Positions 56,772 to 64,000 of a DNA stretch of 64,000 nt are shown here, one piece after another. The stretch covers positions 434,001-498,000 of the forward strand of contig NZ_CP053828.1 of NCBI RefSeq assembly GCF_013372165.1. The letters are read 5' to 3'. The stretch comes from Campylobacter hyointestinalis subsp. lawsonii (GTDB lineage: Bacteria; Campylobacterota; Campylobacteria; Campylobacterales; Campylobacteraceae). A program made the position numbers and the translations under genes. Under the pieces are notes generated by a model, which was not told the origin of the DNA, did not search any database, and worked only from the letters and a program-made list of their open reading frames with translations. Position 1 is the stretch's first letter. Each line of letters begins with the position of its first letter.

Positions 56772-58883
56772 TCACGTTATATTTAAAAATACGATTACTT
56801 TATAAGTTGCAAAAGATAGTACCCAAGCAGTGCAAAACGTAAAGGTTATCAGATAAAACGTGTATTTTTTGCTTTCTGCTTCTTTTGAAAATACGGCTGT
56901 TGCAGCTAAACAAGGCAGATATACCATAACAAATACTATAAACGCCATAGCCGAGGCAAATGGTATATTTTTGGCTAAGGTTTGCTGTAAAGTGGTATTG
57001 TTTTCGCTAACTTCTCCGCCTAAAGAGTATAAAACTCCTAAAGTAGAAACAATAACTTCTTTTGCCGCAAGCCCACTTACTGTGGCAACAGACATTTTCC
57101 AGTTAAAACCAAGCGGTGCAAATACCGGCTCTATGGCTTTACCGAACATTCCTAGATATGTATTTTCCATAAGTTCTTGATCTTTTTGATGAGTAAGTTC
57201 TAGTTTTAGCTCGTCGCTTGATGCTAATTGAATTTGTTGTTGGTATTTCTCTTCTATATTTGGATTTTGCGGAAAAGTACTAACAAACCAGACTAAAATG
57301 GAAGCTGCTAGTATAAAAGTACCAGCTTTTTTTAAATACATCATAGATTTTGAGTATATGGTTAGCCAGATGAGTTTTACGCTTGGAAGTCTGTATTTTG
57401 GCATCTCCATAACAAATGGTTCATCATCTCCTTTAAAAACTAAAATGCGTAAAACCTTAGCTGCTATAAGTCCTAAAAGAGCTCCCGATATATAGATGAA
57501 AAATAGTACGTTTCCCGCATTTTCGGGTTTAAAAAATGCTCCGGCAAATAGCACATACACAGGAAGCCTAGCACCACAGCTCATAAATCCTATGATAAAC
57601 ATAGTAAGAAGTCTGTCCTTTTGACTTTTTAAAGTGCGCGCTGCCATATACGCAGGAATAGAACATCCAAATCCAGTAACTAGAGGTATGAAGCTTTTGC
57701 CATGAAGCCCAAATTTATGAAAAAATCCATCTAGTAAAAACGCGACTCTTGCCATATATCCTGTTGTTTCTAAAAGTGCTATACCTAAAAATAAAATGAT
57801 AATGTTTGGTAAAAATAGTATTACTGTGCCAACTCCGGCGATGATGCCATCTACTATTATGGATTTTAGCATATCGTCATTTAAATTTGCAGCTACACTA
57901 TCTCCAAACCACGCAAATACCATTTCTATATACTGCATCGGAACTTCGCCAAGAGTAAATGTGGCTTGAAATAGTAACCACATAAAAAATAAAAATATAG
58001 GTAGTCCGAAAAATCTATGTATAAGTATGCTATCTATCTTTTTTGTTATATCTGTACTTTTTTGGGCTTTTATATTTTGAGTTTCTAAGGCTGCACCTTT
58101 TGCAAACGAGTGATATTCATCGATGAGCACGTCTTCTATGGAGCTGTTTTGTGTCTTTTGCTTGATATTATCAAATACTTTTTTAATCTCAGGTATCAAA
58201 AATAGCATTTTTGGATCTTCATGAGACATAGTGTAGAATTTCTTATCTTCTAGTAAAAATAGTATAGCGGCTTGTCTTGAGCAAATCTCATCTTTTTTAA
58301 AATTTGCTTCATCGATTTTTTGTGCTAGATATATCAGCTCTTCTTCTATCTGATCGCTAAATTTGAGTTTGTTTGGCGTGTATGGTTTTGAGAGAACATC
58401 TATAATTGTATCTAGTAAATTTGAAAAATTCGTCTTTTTTACGGAGGATACTTTGACAGCAGGGATATTTAGTATGCTACTTAGCTGTTTGTCATCTATC
58501 TCTATGCCTTCGCTTTTGGCTTCATCGTCCATATTTAAAGCGACGACCATCTTTTTACCTAGCGCCATGAGCTCAGATGTTAGAAATAAATTTCTTTCTA
58601 AATTTGTGGAATCTACGACATTTAGTATCATATCGTATTTGCTTTTCATCAAAAAATCTTTTGCTACGCTTTCATCTTTTGAAAAATCATCTAAACTATA
58701 AAGTCCAGGCAGATCGATGAAATTTAAAATGATATCGCCTTTTACTAGCGTGGCTTCATATTTATCTACAGTAACCCCAGCAAAATTTCCTATTTTAAGG
58801 TTTGCTCCACTAATAGAGCTTAAAAGCTGACTTTTACCTACGTTTGGTTGGCCGACTAATGCTACTATGAATTCTTTTTTCAT
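56772..58883 (-). CDS. feoB: Ferrous iron transporter B
   Basis: 703 residues. N-terminal G domain with G1 GQPNVGKSQ (10-18), switch NFAGVTVDK, DLPGLYSL and NMDD (about 116), then a GDI-like helical region and a polytopic membrane part with two Gate domains (GYMARVAFLLDGFFHKFGLHGKSFIPLVTGFGCSIPA near 375-410; later AAKEVIVSTLGVLYSLG). FeoB takes up Fe2+ across the inner membrane. The start overlaps feoA by 4 bases. Confidence 0.96.
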   Translation of the reverse strand: MKKEFIVALVGQPNVGKSQLLSSISGANLKIGNFAGVTVDKYEATLVKGDIILNFIDLPGLYSLDDFSKDESVAKDFLMKSKYDMILNVVDSTNLERNLFLTSELMALGKKMVVALNMDDEAKSEGIEIDDKQLSSILNIPAVKVSSVKKTNFSNLLDTIIDVLSKPYTPNKLKFSDQIEEELIYLAQKIDEANFKKDEICSRQAAILFLLEDKKFYTMSHEDPKMLFLIPEIKKVFDNIKQKTQNSSIEDVLIDEYHSFAKGAALETQNIKAQKSTDITKKIDSILIHRFFGLPIFLFFMWLLFQATFTLGEVPMQYIEMVFAWFGDSVAANLNDDMLKSIIVDGIIAGVGTVILFLPNIIILFLGIALLETTGYMARVAFLLDGFFHKFGLHGKSFIPLVTGFGCSIPAYMAARTLKSQKDRLLTMFIIGFMSCGARLPVYVLFAGAFFKPENAGNVLFFIYISGALLGLIAAKVLRILVFKGDDEPFVMEMPKYRLPSVKLIWLTIYSKSMMYLKKAGTFILAASILVWFVSTFPQNPNIEEKYQQQIQLASSDELKLELTHQKDQELMENTYLGMFGKAIEPVFAPLGFNWKMSVATVSGLAAKEVIVSTLGVLYSLGGEVSENNTTLQQTLAKNIPFASAMAFIVFVMVYLPCLAATAVFSKEAESKKYTFYLITFTFCTAWVLSFATYKVIVFLNIT

Positions 58884-59113
58884 TTACCATCTACTAACTT
58901 ACAGCTTATCATCTTAGCTTCTTCGTTTCTTAATGCTATAAGTCCGTATTTGCTTGCTATTTCTATATTTGAGTTTGTTATGCTTTTTTGTTTGATTTCT
59001 ATTTGAGAGCCGACATCAAGCCCAAATGAACGAAGTCGTTTTTTAGTCGCAGAGATACCTTCTATGCTAGTCAATACGGCTTTTTGGTTTATTTGTAGTT
59101 TTGAGAGATCCAT
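58880..59113 (-). CDS. feoA: Ferrous iron transport protein A
   Basis: 77 residues, an SH3-like fold protein (LQINQKAVLTSIEGISATKKRLRSFGLDVGSQIEIKQKS) that acts with FeoB. The LRSFGLDVGS segment is the family core. It is transcribed first, with feoB following in a 4-base overlap. A TATAAT on the minus strand (59148-59143) is 30 bases before the start. Confidence 0.93.
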   Translation of the reverse strand: MDLSKLQINQKAVLTSIEGISATKKRLRSFGLDVGSQIEIKQKSITNSNIEIASKYGLIALRNEEAKMISCKLVDGK

Positions 59114-59142
59114 TTTGCCTCTTTTATAAAAATAATTTTACG

Positions 59143-59190
59143 ATTATATCCATAAAATGCTTAATATACATTTATCGATAATCAATACCA
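59143..59190 (-). promoter_or_regulatory. feoAB promoter with possible Fur site
   Basis: Minus-strand TATAAT at 59148-59143. Upstream, ATCGATAATCAATACCATTA (about 59174-59193) resembles half of the GATAATnATAATCATTATC Fur box. The match is partial. Confidence 0.35.
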
Positions 59191-59246
59191 TTAATGTAAT
59201 GGAGTTAAATTTAAATATTAATTCAAATTTAGCCATTTGATTTTTG

Positions 59247-60152
59247 CTATTTTGGGTATATCTCTATGAGTATATGAACTAGCTCTTCGTGCTTTGATAG
59301 CTCTTTTTTGAGAAGATCTATATCTATGGGATCATCTGAGCTTAGAGAGATTATACAGGTGTATTTATCTTTTGCTACTTTTAAAAGATGTAGATCTTTG
59401 ATGATTATGTCTTTTCTAAATAAGCGTAAAGCATCTATGACTTCATCAACGACTGGTTCGTTCATATTTGCGTCAAGTAATATTTTCCCTGATTGTTTTA
59501 ACAATCCCACAGCCCACACTGAAACTAAAATAGCTCCGATTATCCCCATAAGTGGATCAAGAAAATCTGCTCCAAACATAAGTCCAAAACTTAGCGCTAT
59601 GATAGCTAAAATAGAAGTAAGCGCGTCAGTAAGAACGTGTATGTAAGCGGCCTTTAAATTTAGATCGTTTTCATGTTCGTGATAATGAGCGTGATGATCA
59701 CCTCTTAAGAGCCAAGCACAGATGAAATTTACTATAAGTCCTATAATAGCTATAAAAATAGCTTCTTTGTATGCTATAGCTTCTGGGTTTATAAATCTTT
59801 GAACAGAGTGATAAACCATAAAAAACGCAACCACTAAAAGAAAGATCGCGCTAGTATAACTAGCGAGAATTTCTATCTTGTATGTGCCAAAATTAAATCT
59901 ATCATCGCTTTGGTATCTGCTTGACATAATGTAAGCAAAATACGCTAGTCCAAGTGCTAAGGCGTGAGAGCTCATATGCCAGCCATCTGCTAAAAGTGCC
60001 ATAGAGCCAAAGTATATGCCACCTATAATTTCAGCTATCATCATAACCGCTGTAAATATCGTGGCGTATAATGTATTTTTTTTGGCAATATTGTTTGATG
60101 AATGAAAATTGTGCTCATAAGCAGATTGTTTTTGTATATCATTTAATATCAT
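59247..60152 (-). CDS. dmeF: CDF cation efflux protein, DmeF-like (Ni/Co)
   Basis: 301 residues, six membrane helices. CDF motifs: ALLADGWHMSSHALALG (HxxxD metal site in helix 2), AAYIHVLTDALTSILAI (helix 5), a His-rich loop DHHAHYHEHEND between helices 4 and 5, and a C-terminal cytoplasmic domain. It exports a divalent metal by proton exchange. The divergent RcnR-type regulator points to nickel or cobalt rather than zinc, hence the DmeF name; the sequence alone would allow zinc. Confidence 0.85.
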   Translation of the reverse strand: MILNDIQKQSAYEHNFHSSNNIAKKNTLYATIFTAVMMIAEIIGGIYFGSMALLADGWHMSSHALALGLAYFAYIMSSRYQSDDRFNFGTYKIEILASYTSAIFLLVVAFFMVYHSVQRFINPEAIAYKEAIFIAIIGLIVNFICAWLLRGDHHAHYHEHENDLNLKAAYIHVLTDALTSILAIIALSFGLMFGADFLDPLMGIIGAILVSVWAVGLLKQSGKILLDANMNEPVVDEVIDALRLFRKDIIIKDLHLLKVAKDKYTCIISLSSDDPIDIDLLKKELSKHEELVHILIEIYPK

Positions 60153-60179
60153 TTTTATCCTCTTTTAAAATAAATTATG

Positions 60180-60196
60180 ATACTATACCCCAGTAT
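60180..60196. promoter_or_regulatory. RcnR/DmeR-type operator in the divergent promoter
   Basis: ATACT (60180-60184), ATACCCC, then AGTAT (60192-60196): a short inverted repeat around a C tract. RcnR and DmeR sites have TACT/AGTA flanks around a G or C tract. It lies 28 bases from both divergent genes. Confidence 0.65.
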
Positions 60197-60222
60197 AACT
60201 TATAAAAAAATAAAGGAAAATT

Positions 60223-60495
60223 ATGGCTCACATAGTAGCAAATAAAGATAAGCTTCTTTTGCGTATTAAAAAGATAAAAGGGCAAATTTCAGCCTTAGAA
60301 AAGGCTTTAGAAGATGAAAAAGATTGTTTTAAAGTACTTCAGCAAATCAGTGCCGCAAGAGGAGCTATCACATCTTTGATGGCAGAAGTCATCGACGGAC
60401 ACATCAAAGAGCATCTTGGAAATAATGTCAGCGATGAACAAAGAGAAGAAGAGATTTTAAATTTAACTTCGCTTTTAAAAAGTTTTTTCAAATAA
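60223..60495 (+). CDS. dmeR: CsoR/RcnR-family metal-sensing repressor (DmeR-like)
   Basis: 90 residues, all helical as for this family. The metal fingerprint reads His3, Cys35, His60, His64, exactly that of RcnR (nickel/cobalt sensor), and not the Cys-His-Cys of copper CsoR. The start MAHIVANKDKLLLRIKKIKGQ matches family members. It would bind the C-tract operator at 60180 and release it on metal binding, derepressing the exporter. AAAGGAAA precedes the ATG. The 285 bases after it (60496-60780) are very AT-rich with no gene. Confidence 0.9.
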   Translation: MAHIVANKDKLLLRIKKIKGQISALEKALEDEKDCFKVLQQISAARGAITSLMAEVIDGHIKEHLGNNVSDEQREEEILNLTSLLKSFFK

Positions 60496-60780
60496 AGCTT
60501 TTAGCGATTTATTGTTTTTATTTAAAAATATTGTATTTTATGGCATTTAGTTTCTAAAATTTATTTATAATTAAATTTATATTTAGAGTCATAAAGACCA
60601 TTTATTTTTTAAATAAATTTATTATTTATTTACTATATAGATATAGAATAAAGCACTTTATTATTGCAAATTAATTAAGTAATAGCTATTGTGTATATTT
60701 TATGTTATAAAACTATTTAAATTTACAAGTAGTATATTATCATTTATTAAGATTTAATAACTTATCTTTTGGAGGATATT

Positions 60781-62778
60781 ATGTTTCTAAGCAACATTAG
60801 TATAAGAGTGAAAATGCTTATTTTTATTCTGATACCGCTTATTTTGTTGGTTGTTTTTTCTGCTTTTCTTATCGGCGATAGATATAGAATCTATAATGAA
60901 GCAAAGGTGCTAGATGAAGGTGTTATCTTATCTACAAAGATCTCTTTGGTAGTCCATGAGTTACAAAAAGAGCGTGGCACATCGTCTGGTTTTTTGGGTG
61001 CAAAAGGTGGCGGTAATTTTGCAGATATGCTAAAAAATCAGAGAATTCTTAGTGATAAACAGATAGTTTTGGTATATGATCTGCTTAAAAAATTTGATAT
61101 GGAAGCCCATAATACTCTTTTAGATAGTAGCATTCAGTCTGCTTTAAAATACCTTGATAATCTAAAGTCTTTACGTGCGAGTATAGACTCTTTAAACATA
61201 GCTCCAAACGTGGCGATCGGTCAGTATACAAACACTATAGCATCTTTGATGAATATCATTTCTGAGATTACAAAGATCAGTACAAATACAGACATAACAA
61301 GAGAGCTTACGGCTTATCTTGGCTTTTTAAATGCCAAAGAAAATGTTGGTATAGAAAGAGCCATACTCTCAAATACATTCAATATGGATAAATTTGGCGA
61401 TGGAATTTATGAGAGATTTTTGACTTCTATGGCATCTCAAGGAATTTATCTTAAGGTGTTTATGCAAAATGCAAGCGAGAAAAATATCGCTTTATATGAA
61501 GAAGCAAAAAAAGATGAAAGTTTTGCTACTGTAGAAAGTATGAGAAATACTGCTATGAAAAATAGTATCACTGGTGGCTTTGGAATAAGTGGAAAATACG
61601 CATTTGATACATTTACCAAAAAGATAGATATACTCAAAAATGTCGAGGATAAACTAGCAGCAGAGTTACTTACAAACAATAAAACAGTACAAGATAACGC
61701 ATATACAAGCCTTATTAGTATGAGTATTTTGGTCATAGCTTGTACGCTATTTACTTTGATAGCAGGATATCTTATAATCCAAGATACTATATCTAGGATA
61801 CTTAATATCCAAAAATATCTTTTAAATTTAAAAAACACAAAAGATCTTAGGCAAAATATCGAATTTAAGATAGGCAAAGACGAAGTAGGAGTGATATTTC
61901 AAGCAGTAGATGAGTTTTTGGTTCCTATAAGAGATATATTTTTAAATTTAAATTCGCAAAGCAGACAAAATATACAAATTTCAAAAGATATGCTAAATGG
62001 CTCAAACGAAGTTTTAAATCGTACAAAAGATGGATTTAGCATATCAAGCAAAGCTAACAAGATAGGTATGAAAGTCGAAGATTGTCTAGAAAGCAGTATA
62101 AAAAAGATAGATCAAGCGATGAATGATATCATCAAAGCACACAGCGATCTAAACAGCGCTTCAAATAGTATGACTAAATTTGCTACTCAAGTAAGCGAAG
62201 ATGCGAAAAGTCAAGAAAAATTAGCTTCTGATGTGGCTTTGTTAAATCAAGAAGCGGCAAACATAAAAGGAATTTTGACTTCCATAACAGATATCGCAGA
62301 TCAGACCAATTTACTAGCTTTAAATGCAGCCATAGAAGCAGCTAGAGCAGGGGAGTATGGAAAAGGTTTTGCCGTTGTTGCTGATGAGGTGCGAAAACTA
62401 GCTGAAAGAACTCAAAAGTCGCTAAATGAGATAGATGTTACCATAAATACAATAGTTCAATTTATAGACAATCTAAGCACACAAATTTCACAAAATGTTA
62501 AAAATTTCTTTGCTTTTGTTGATGATTCTAGTGATATAAAAGTCACTATGGATAGTGTTCTTGAAAAAATGAAAGAAGTAAGTTTGATATCTCAAAATAG
62601 CATAAATGACTCAAAAGAGCTACAAAATGAGACCAAAATGCTACTAGAAAACAATAAAATATTAAACGATAATCTCCAAGATATATCAGATGAGATGGAT
62701 AAAATCAGCTCTAGAGCAAATGATCTTGACCAAAAAACTCTTGAGATAGGCAGTAAGATAAACGAGTTTAAATTCTAA
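60781..62778 (+). CDS. Methyl-accepting chemotaxis protein with NIT sensor domain
   Basis: 665 residues from ATG 60781 (TTGGAGGATATT before it; a TTG at 60769 is in-frame but inside the ribosome binding site). One membrane helix (about 11-33), then a periplasmic NIT domain with [21 protein letters not shown] (about 57-77), a second helix (about 310-335), HAMP and the signalling hairpin [47 protein letters not shown] domains bind nitrate or nitrite in known cases, so a role in finding respiratory acceptors is plausible. It ends NEFKF without a tether motif and has its own terminator. Confidence 0.9.
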   Translation: MFLSNISIRVKMLIFILIPLILLVVFSAFLIGDRYRIYNEAKVLDEGVILSTKISLVVHELQKERGTSSGFLGAKGGGNFADMLKNQRILSDKQIVLVYDLLKKFDMEAHNTLLDSSIQSALKYLDNLKSLRASIDSLNIAPNVAIGQYTNTIASLMNIISEITKISTNTDITRELTAYLGFLNAKENVGIERAILSNTFNMDKFGDGIYERFLTSMASQGIYLKVFMQNASEKNIALYEEAKKDESFATVESMRNTAMKNSITGGFGISGKYAFDTFTKKIDILKNVEDKLAAELLTNNKTVQDNAYTSLISMSILVIACTLFTLIAGYLIIQDTISRILNIQKYLLNLKNTKDLRQNIEFKIGKDEVGVIFQAVDEFLVPIRDIFLNLNSQSRQNIQISKDMLNGSNEVLNRTKDGFSISSKANKIGMKVEDCLESSIKKIDQAMNDIIKAHSDLNSASNSMTKFATQVSEDAKSQEKLASDVALLNQEAANIKGILTSITDIADQTNLLALNAAIEAARAGEYGKGFAVVADEVRKLAERTQKSLNEIDVTINTIVQFIDNLSTQISQNVKNFFAFVDDSSDIKVTMDSVLEKMKEVSLISQNSINDSKELQNETKMLLENNKILNDNLQDISDEMDKISSRANDLDQKTLEIGSKINEFKF

Positions 62779-62783
62779 GATCT

Positions 62784-62809
62784 AAAAGCCGTAAAAAAAC
62801 GGCTTTTTT
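62784..62809. terminator. Bidirectional terminator between chemoreceptor and argH
   Basis: AAAAGCCGT / ACGGCTTTT around A bases with T run TTTTTT on the plus strand and an A run that gives a T run on the minus strand. It lies between two convergent stop codons. Confidence 0.88.
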
Positions 62810-62813
62810 AAAA

Positions 62814-64000
62814 TCAGCTATTTGCTTTTATAAATTCTTCTATCAGATCAAGCTGGATATCTACGCTTTGGTTGCTTGTGCCACCGATAGATTTTCTAGC
62901 TTCTTTTGAATTTAAGAGTTTTAATACTTCCAAAGCCCTGTTTTCTATACGCTCATCTATGCTTTTTAGCTCGTCTAAGCTTAGTTCGCTTATATCCTTG
63001 CCATTATCTTCCGCTAGTTTTACGCAGCGTCCGGTGATAAAGTGGGCTTCACGAAATGGGATTTTATGCTCCTTTACTAGATAATCAGCCAAATCAGTAG
63101 CACTTAAATGCCCTGTTTTACAAGCTTTGAGCATAAAATCTTTATTAAATTTGGTTGTTTTCAACATCTGTTCTAATATGACAAGTGAAGTTTTTGCTGT
63201 CTCAACGCTATCAAAAACGCCTTCTTTGTCTTCTTGCATATCTTTATTGTAAGCTAAAGGTAGGCTTTTCATAACCGTTAGTAGCCCTATAAGATTGCCA
63301 TAAACGCGACCTGTTTTTCCTCTGATTAGCTCTGCTACATCGGGGTTTTTCTTTTGTGGCATTATACTTGAGCCGGTGCTAAATTTATCACTTATAGTTA
63401 TGTATCTAAACTCGCTACTACTCCAAAGGATCAGCTCTTCGCATAGTCTTGATGTATGCATAAAAATAAGACTTATATTAAATAAAATTTCTAGTGCAAA
63501 GTCACGATCACTAACGCTATCCATAGCATTTTGAGTGACTCCTTTAAATCCAAGCTCATTTGCAACTATTTGGCGGTCTATCTGATGCGGAGTTCCAGCA
63601 AGCGCACATGAGCCAAGAGGGCTAAGATCATTTCTCTCATAACTAGAAAGCAGTCTTTCATAATCTCTTTTAAACATAAATGCGTAGGCTAGCATATGAA
63701 AACTAAGGCTTACTGGCTGAGCGTGTTGTAAATGAGTGAAGCCTGGCATAAGTATATCTTTGCTAGTTAGTGCGATATCTTTTAAGGTTTTTATTAAATT
63801 TAAAACGAGCTTTGAGATGTTTATAGTTTCTTGTCTTACAAATAATCTAAAATCAAGCGCTACTTGATCGTTTCTACTTCTTGCAGTGTGGAGTTTGCCA
63901 CCAAGCTCTTTTCCTATGAGGTCTGAAAGCCTTTTTTCAACGGACATATGTATATCTTCGTCTTGCGTTTTAAACTCAAATTTGCCGTCTTCTATCTCTT
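62814..64000 (-). CDS. argH: Argininosuccinate lyase, 5' end outside window
   Basis: About 395 codons are visible; the frame stays open to the window edge ([24 protein letters not shown]), so the start is beyond 64000 and the internal Met at 63947 is not the start. ArgH cleaves argininosuccinate to arginine and fumarate. Signatures: [39 protein letters not shown], and the fumarase-superfamily loop [22 protein letters not shown] with the catalytic Ser. The C-terminal end matches the family. Confidence 0.96.
   Translation of the reverse strand, partial: EIEDGKFEFKTQDEDIHMSVEKRLSDLIGKELGGKLHTARSRNDQVALDFRLFVRQETINISKLVLNLIKTLKDIALTSKDILMPGFTHLQHAQPVSLSFHMLAYAFMFKRDYERLLSSYERNDLSPLGSCALAGTPHQIDRQIVANELGFKGVTQNAMDSVSDRDFALEILFNISLIFMHTSRLCEELILWSSSEFRYITISDKFSTGSSIMPQKKNPDVAELIRGKTGRVYGNLIGLLTVMKSLPLAYNKDMQEDKEGVFDSVETAKTSLVILEQMLKTTKFNKDFMLKACKTGHLSATDLADYLVKEHKIPFREAHFITGRCVKLAEDNGKDISELSLDELKSIDERIENRALEVLKLLNSKEARKSIGGTSNQSVDIQLDLIEEFIKANS

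Overview
The window is about 64 kb of an AT-rich chromosome that reads as a Campylobacter species (Campylobacterota). The evidence is gene order: der-aroK-trpS-serS-pflB beside kdsA-ribH-nusB-pyrF; tRNA-Thr-Tyr-Gly-Thr-tuf-rpmG-tRNA-Trp-secE-nusG-rplKAJL-rpoB-rpoC; rpsL-rpsG-fusA; and a methyltransferase/YkgJ/TPR lipoprotein/trpC/HIT block as remembered from C. jejuni. A periplasmic sodC and a separate (unfused) rpoB and rpoC favour a C. fetus/C. hyointestinalis-like species over C. jejuni or Helicobacter. The species is an inference.

Layout. 1-7.1 kb: 3' end of leuA, then a minus-strand operon (der, aroK, trpS, serS, pflB). 7.2-11.2 kb: an EamA transporter, then a tightly overlapping operon kdsA, two SMR subunits, ribH, nusB, pyrF. 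11.3-26.1 kb: tRNA-Ser, sodC, four tRNAs, and the EF-Tu/ribosomal/RNA polymerase cluster with an L10 leader and attenuator-like hairpins. 26.1-31.1 kb: a DUF262/DUF1524 restriction-like gene broken by one in-frame TGA, then rpsL (carrying Arg at codon 88, a known streptomycin-resistance position), rpsG, fusA and tRNA-Arg. 31.1-36.4 kb: a kilobase with no convincing gene, a dCache chemoreceptor, an MFS transporter, two tRNAs and a dead HU-like gene. 36.4-45.8 kb: a minus-strand run (coiled-coil lipoprotein to yaaA), an FAD oxidoreductase, proA, and an outer-membrane barrel gene whose promoter contains a G9 tract.

46.0-55.4 kb is the accessory highlight: a complete filamentous phage (inovirus) integrated in the 3' end of the initiator tRNA-fMet gene. 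Its minus-strand operon encodes a putative ssDNA-binding protein, a pVIII-like major coat protein, three tiny membrane proteins, a pIII-like adsorption protein, a pVI-like protein, Zot/pI, a pIV-like secretin, a HUH replication initiator and a tyrosine integrase. A divergent arm carries a small HTH regulator with palindromic operators and a membrane-anchored PD-(D/E)XK nuclease; a RelE/HigA-type toxin-antitoxin pair sits just inside the far end. The unit is 9,363 bp and is followed by a 744-bp near-identical copy of its own start (tRNA 3' end plus the 3' part of the integrase gene). This indicates a former tandem or second prophage, now fused to debris of another element (helicase and T4-type lysozyme fragments).

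56.8-64 kb: feoB-feoA iron uptake, a CDF metal exporter divergent from its RcnR/DmeR-type repressor with a shared operator, a NIT-domain chemoreceptor, and the 3' part of argH running off the window.
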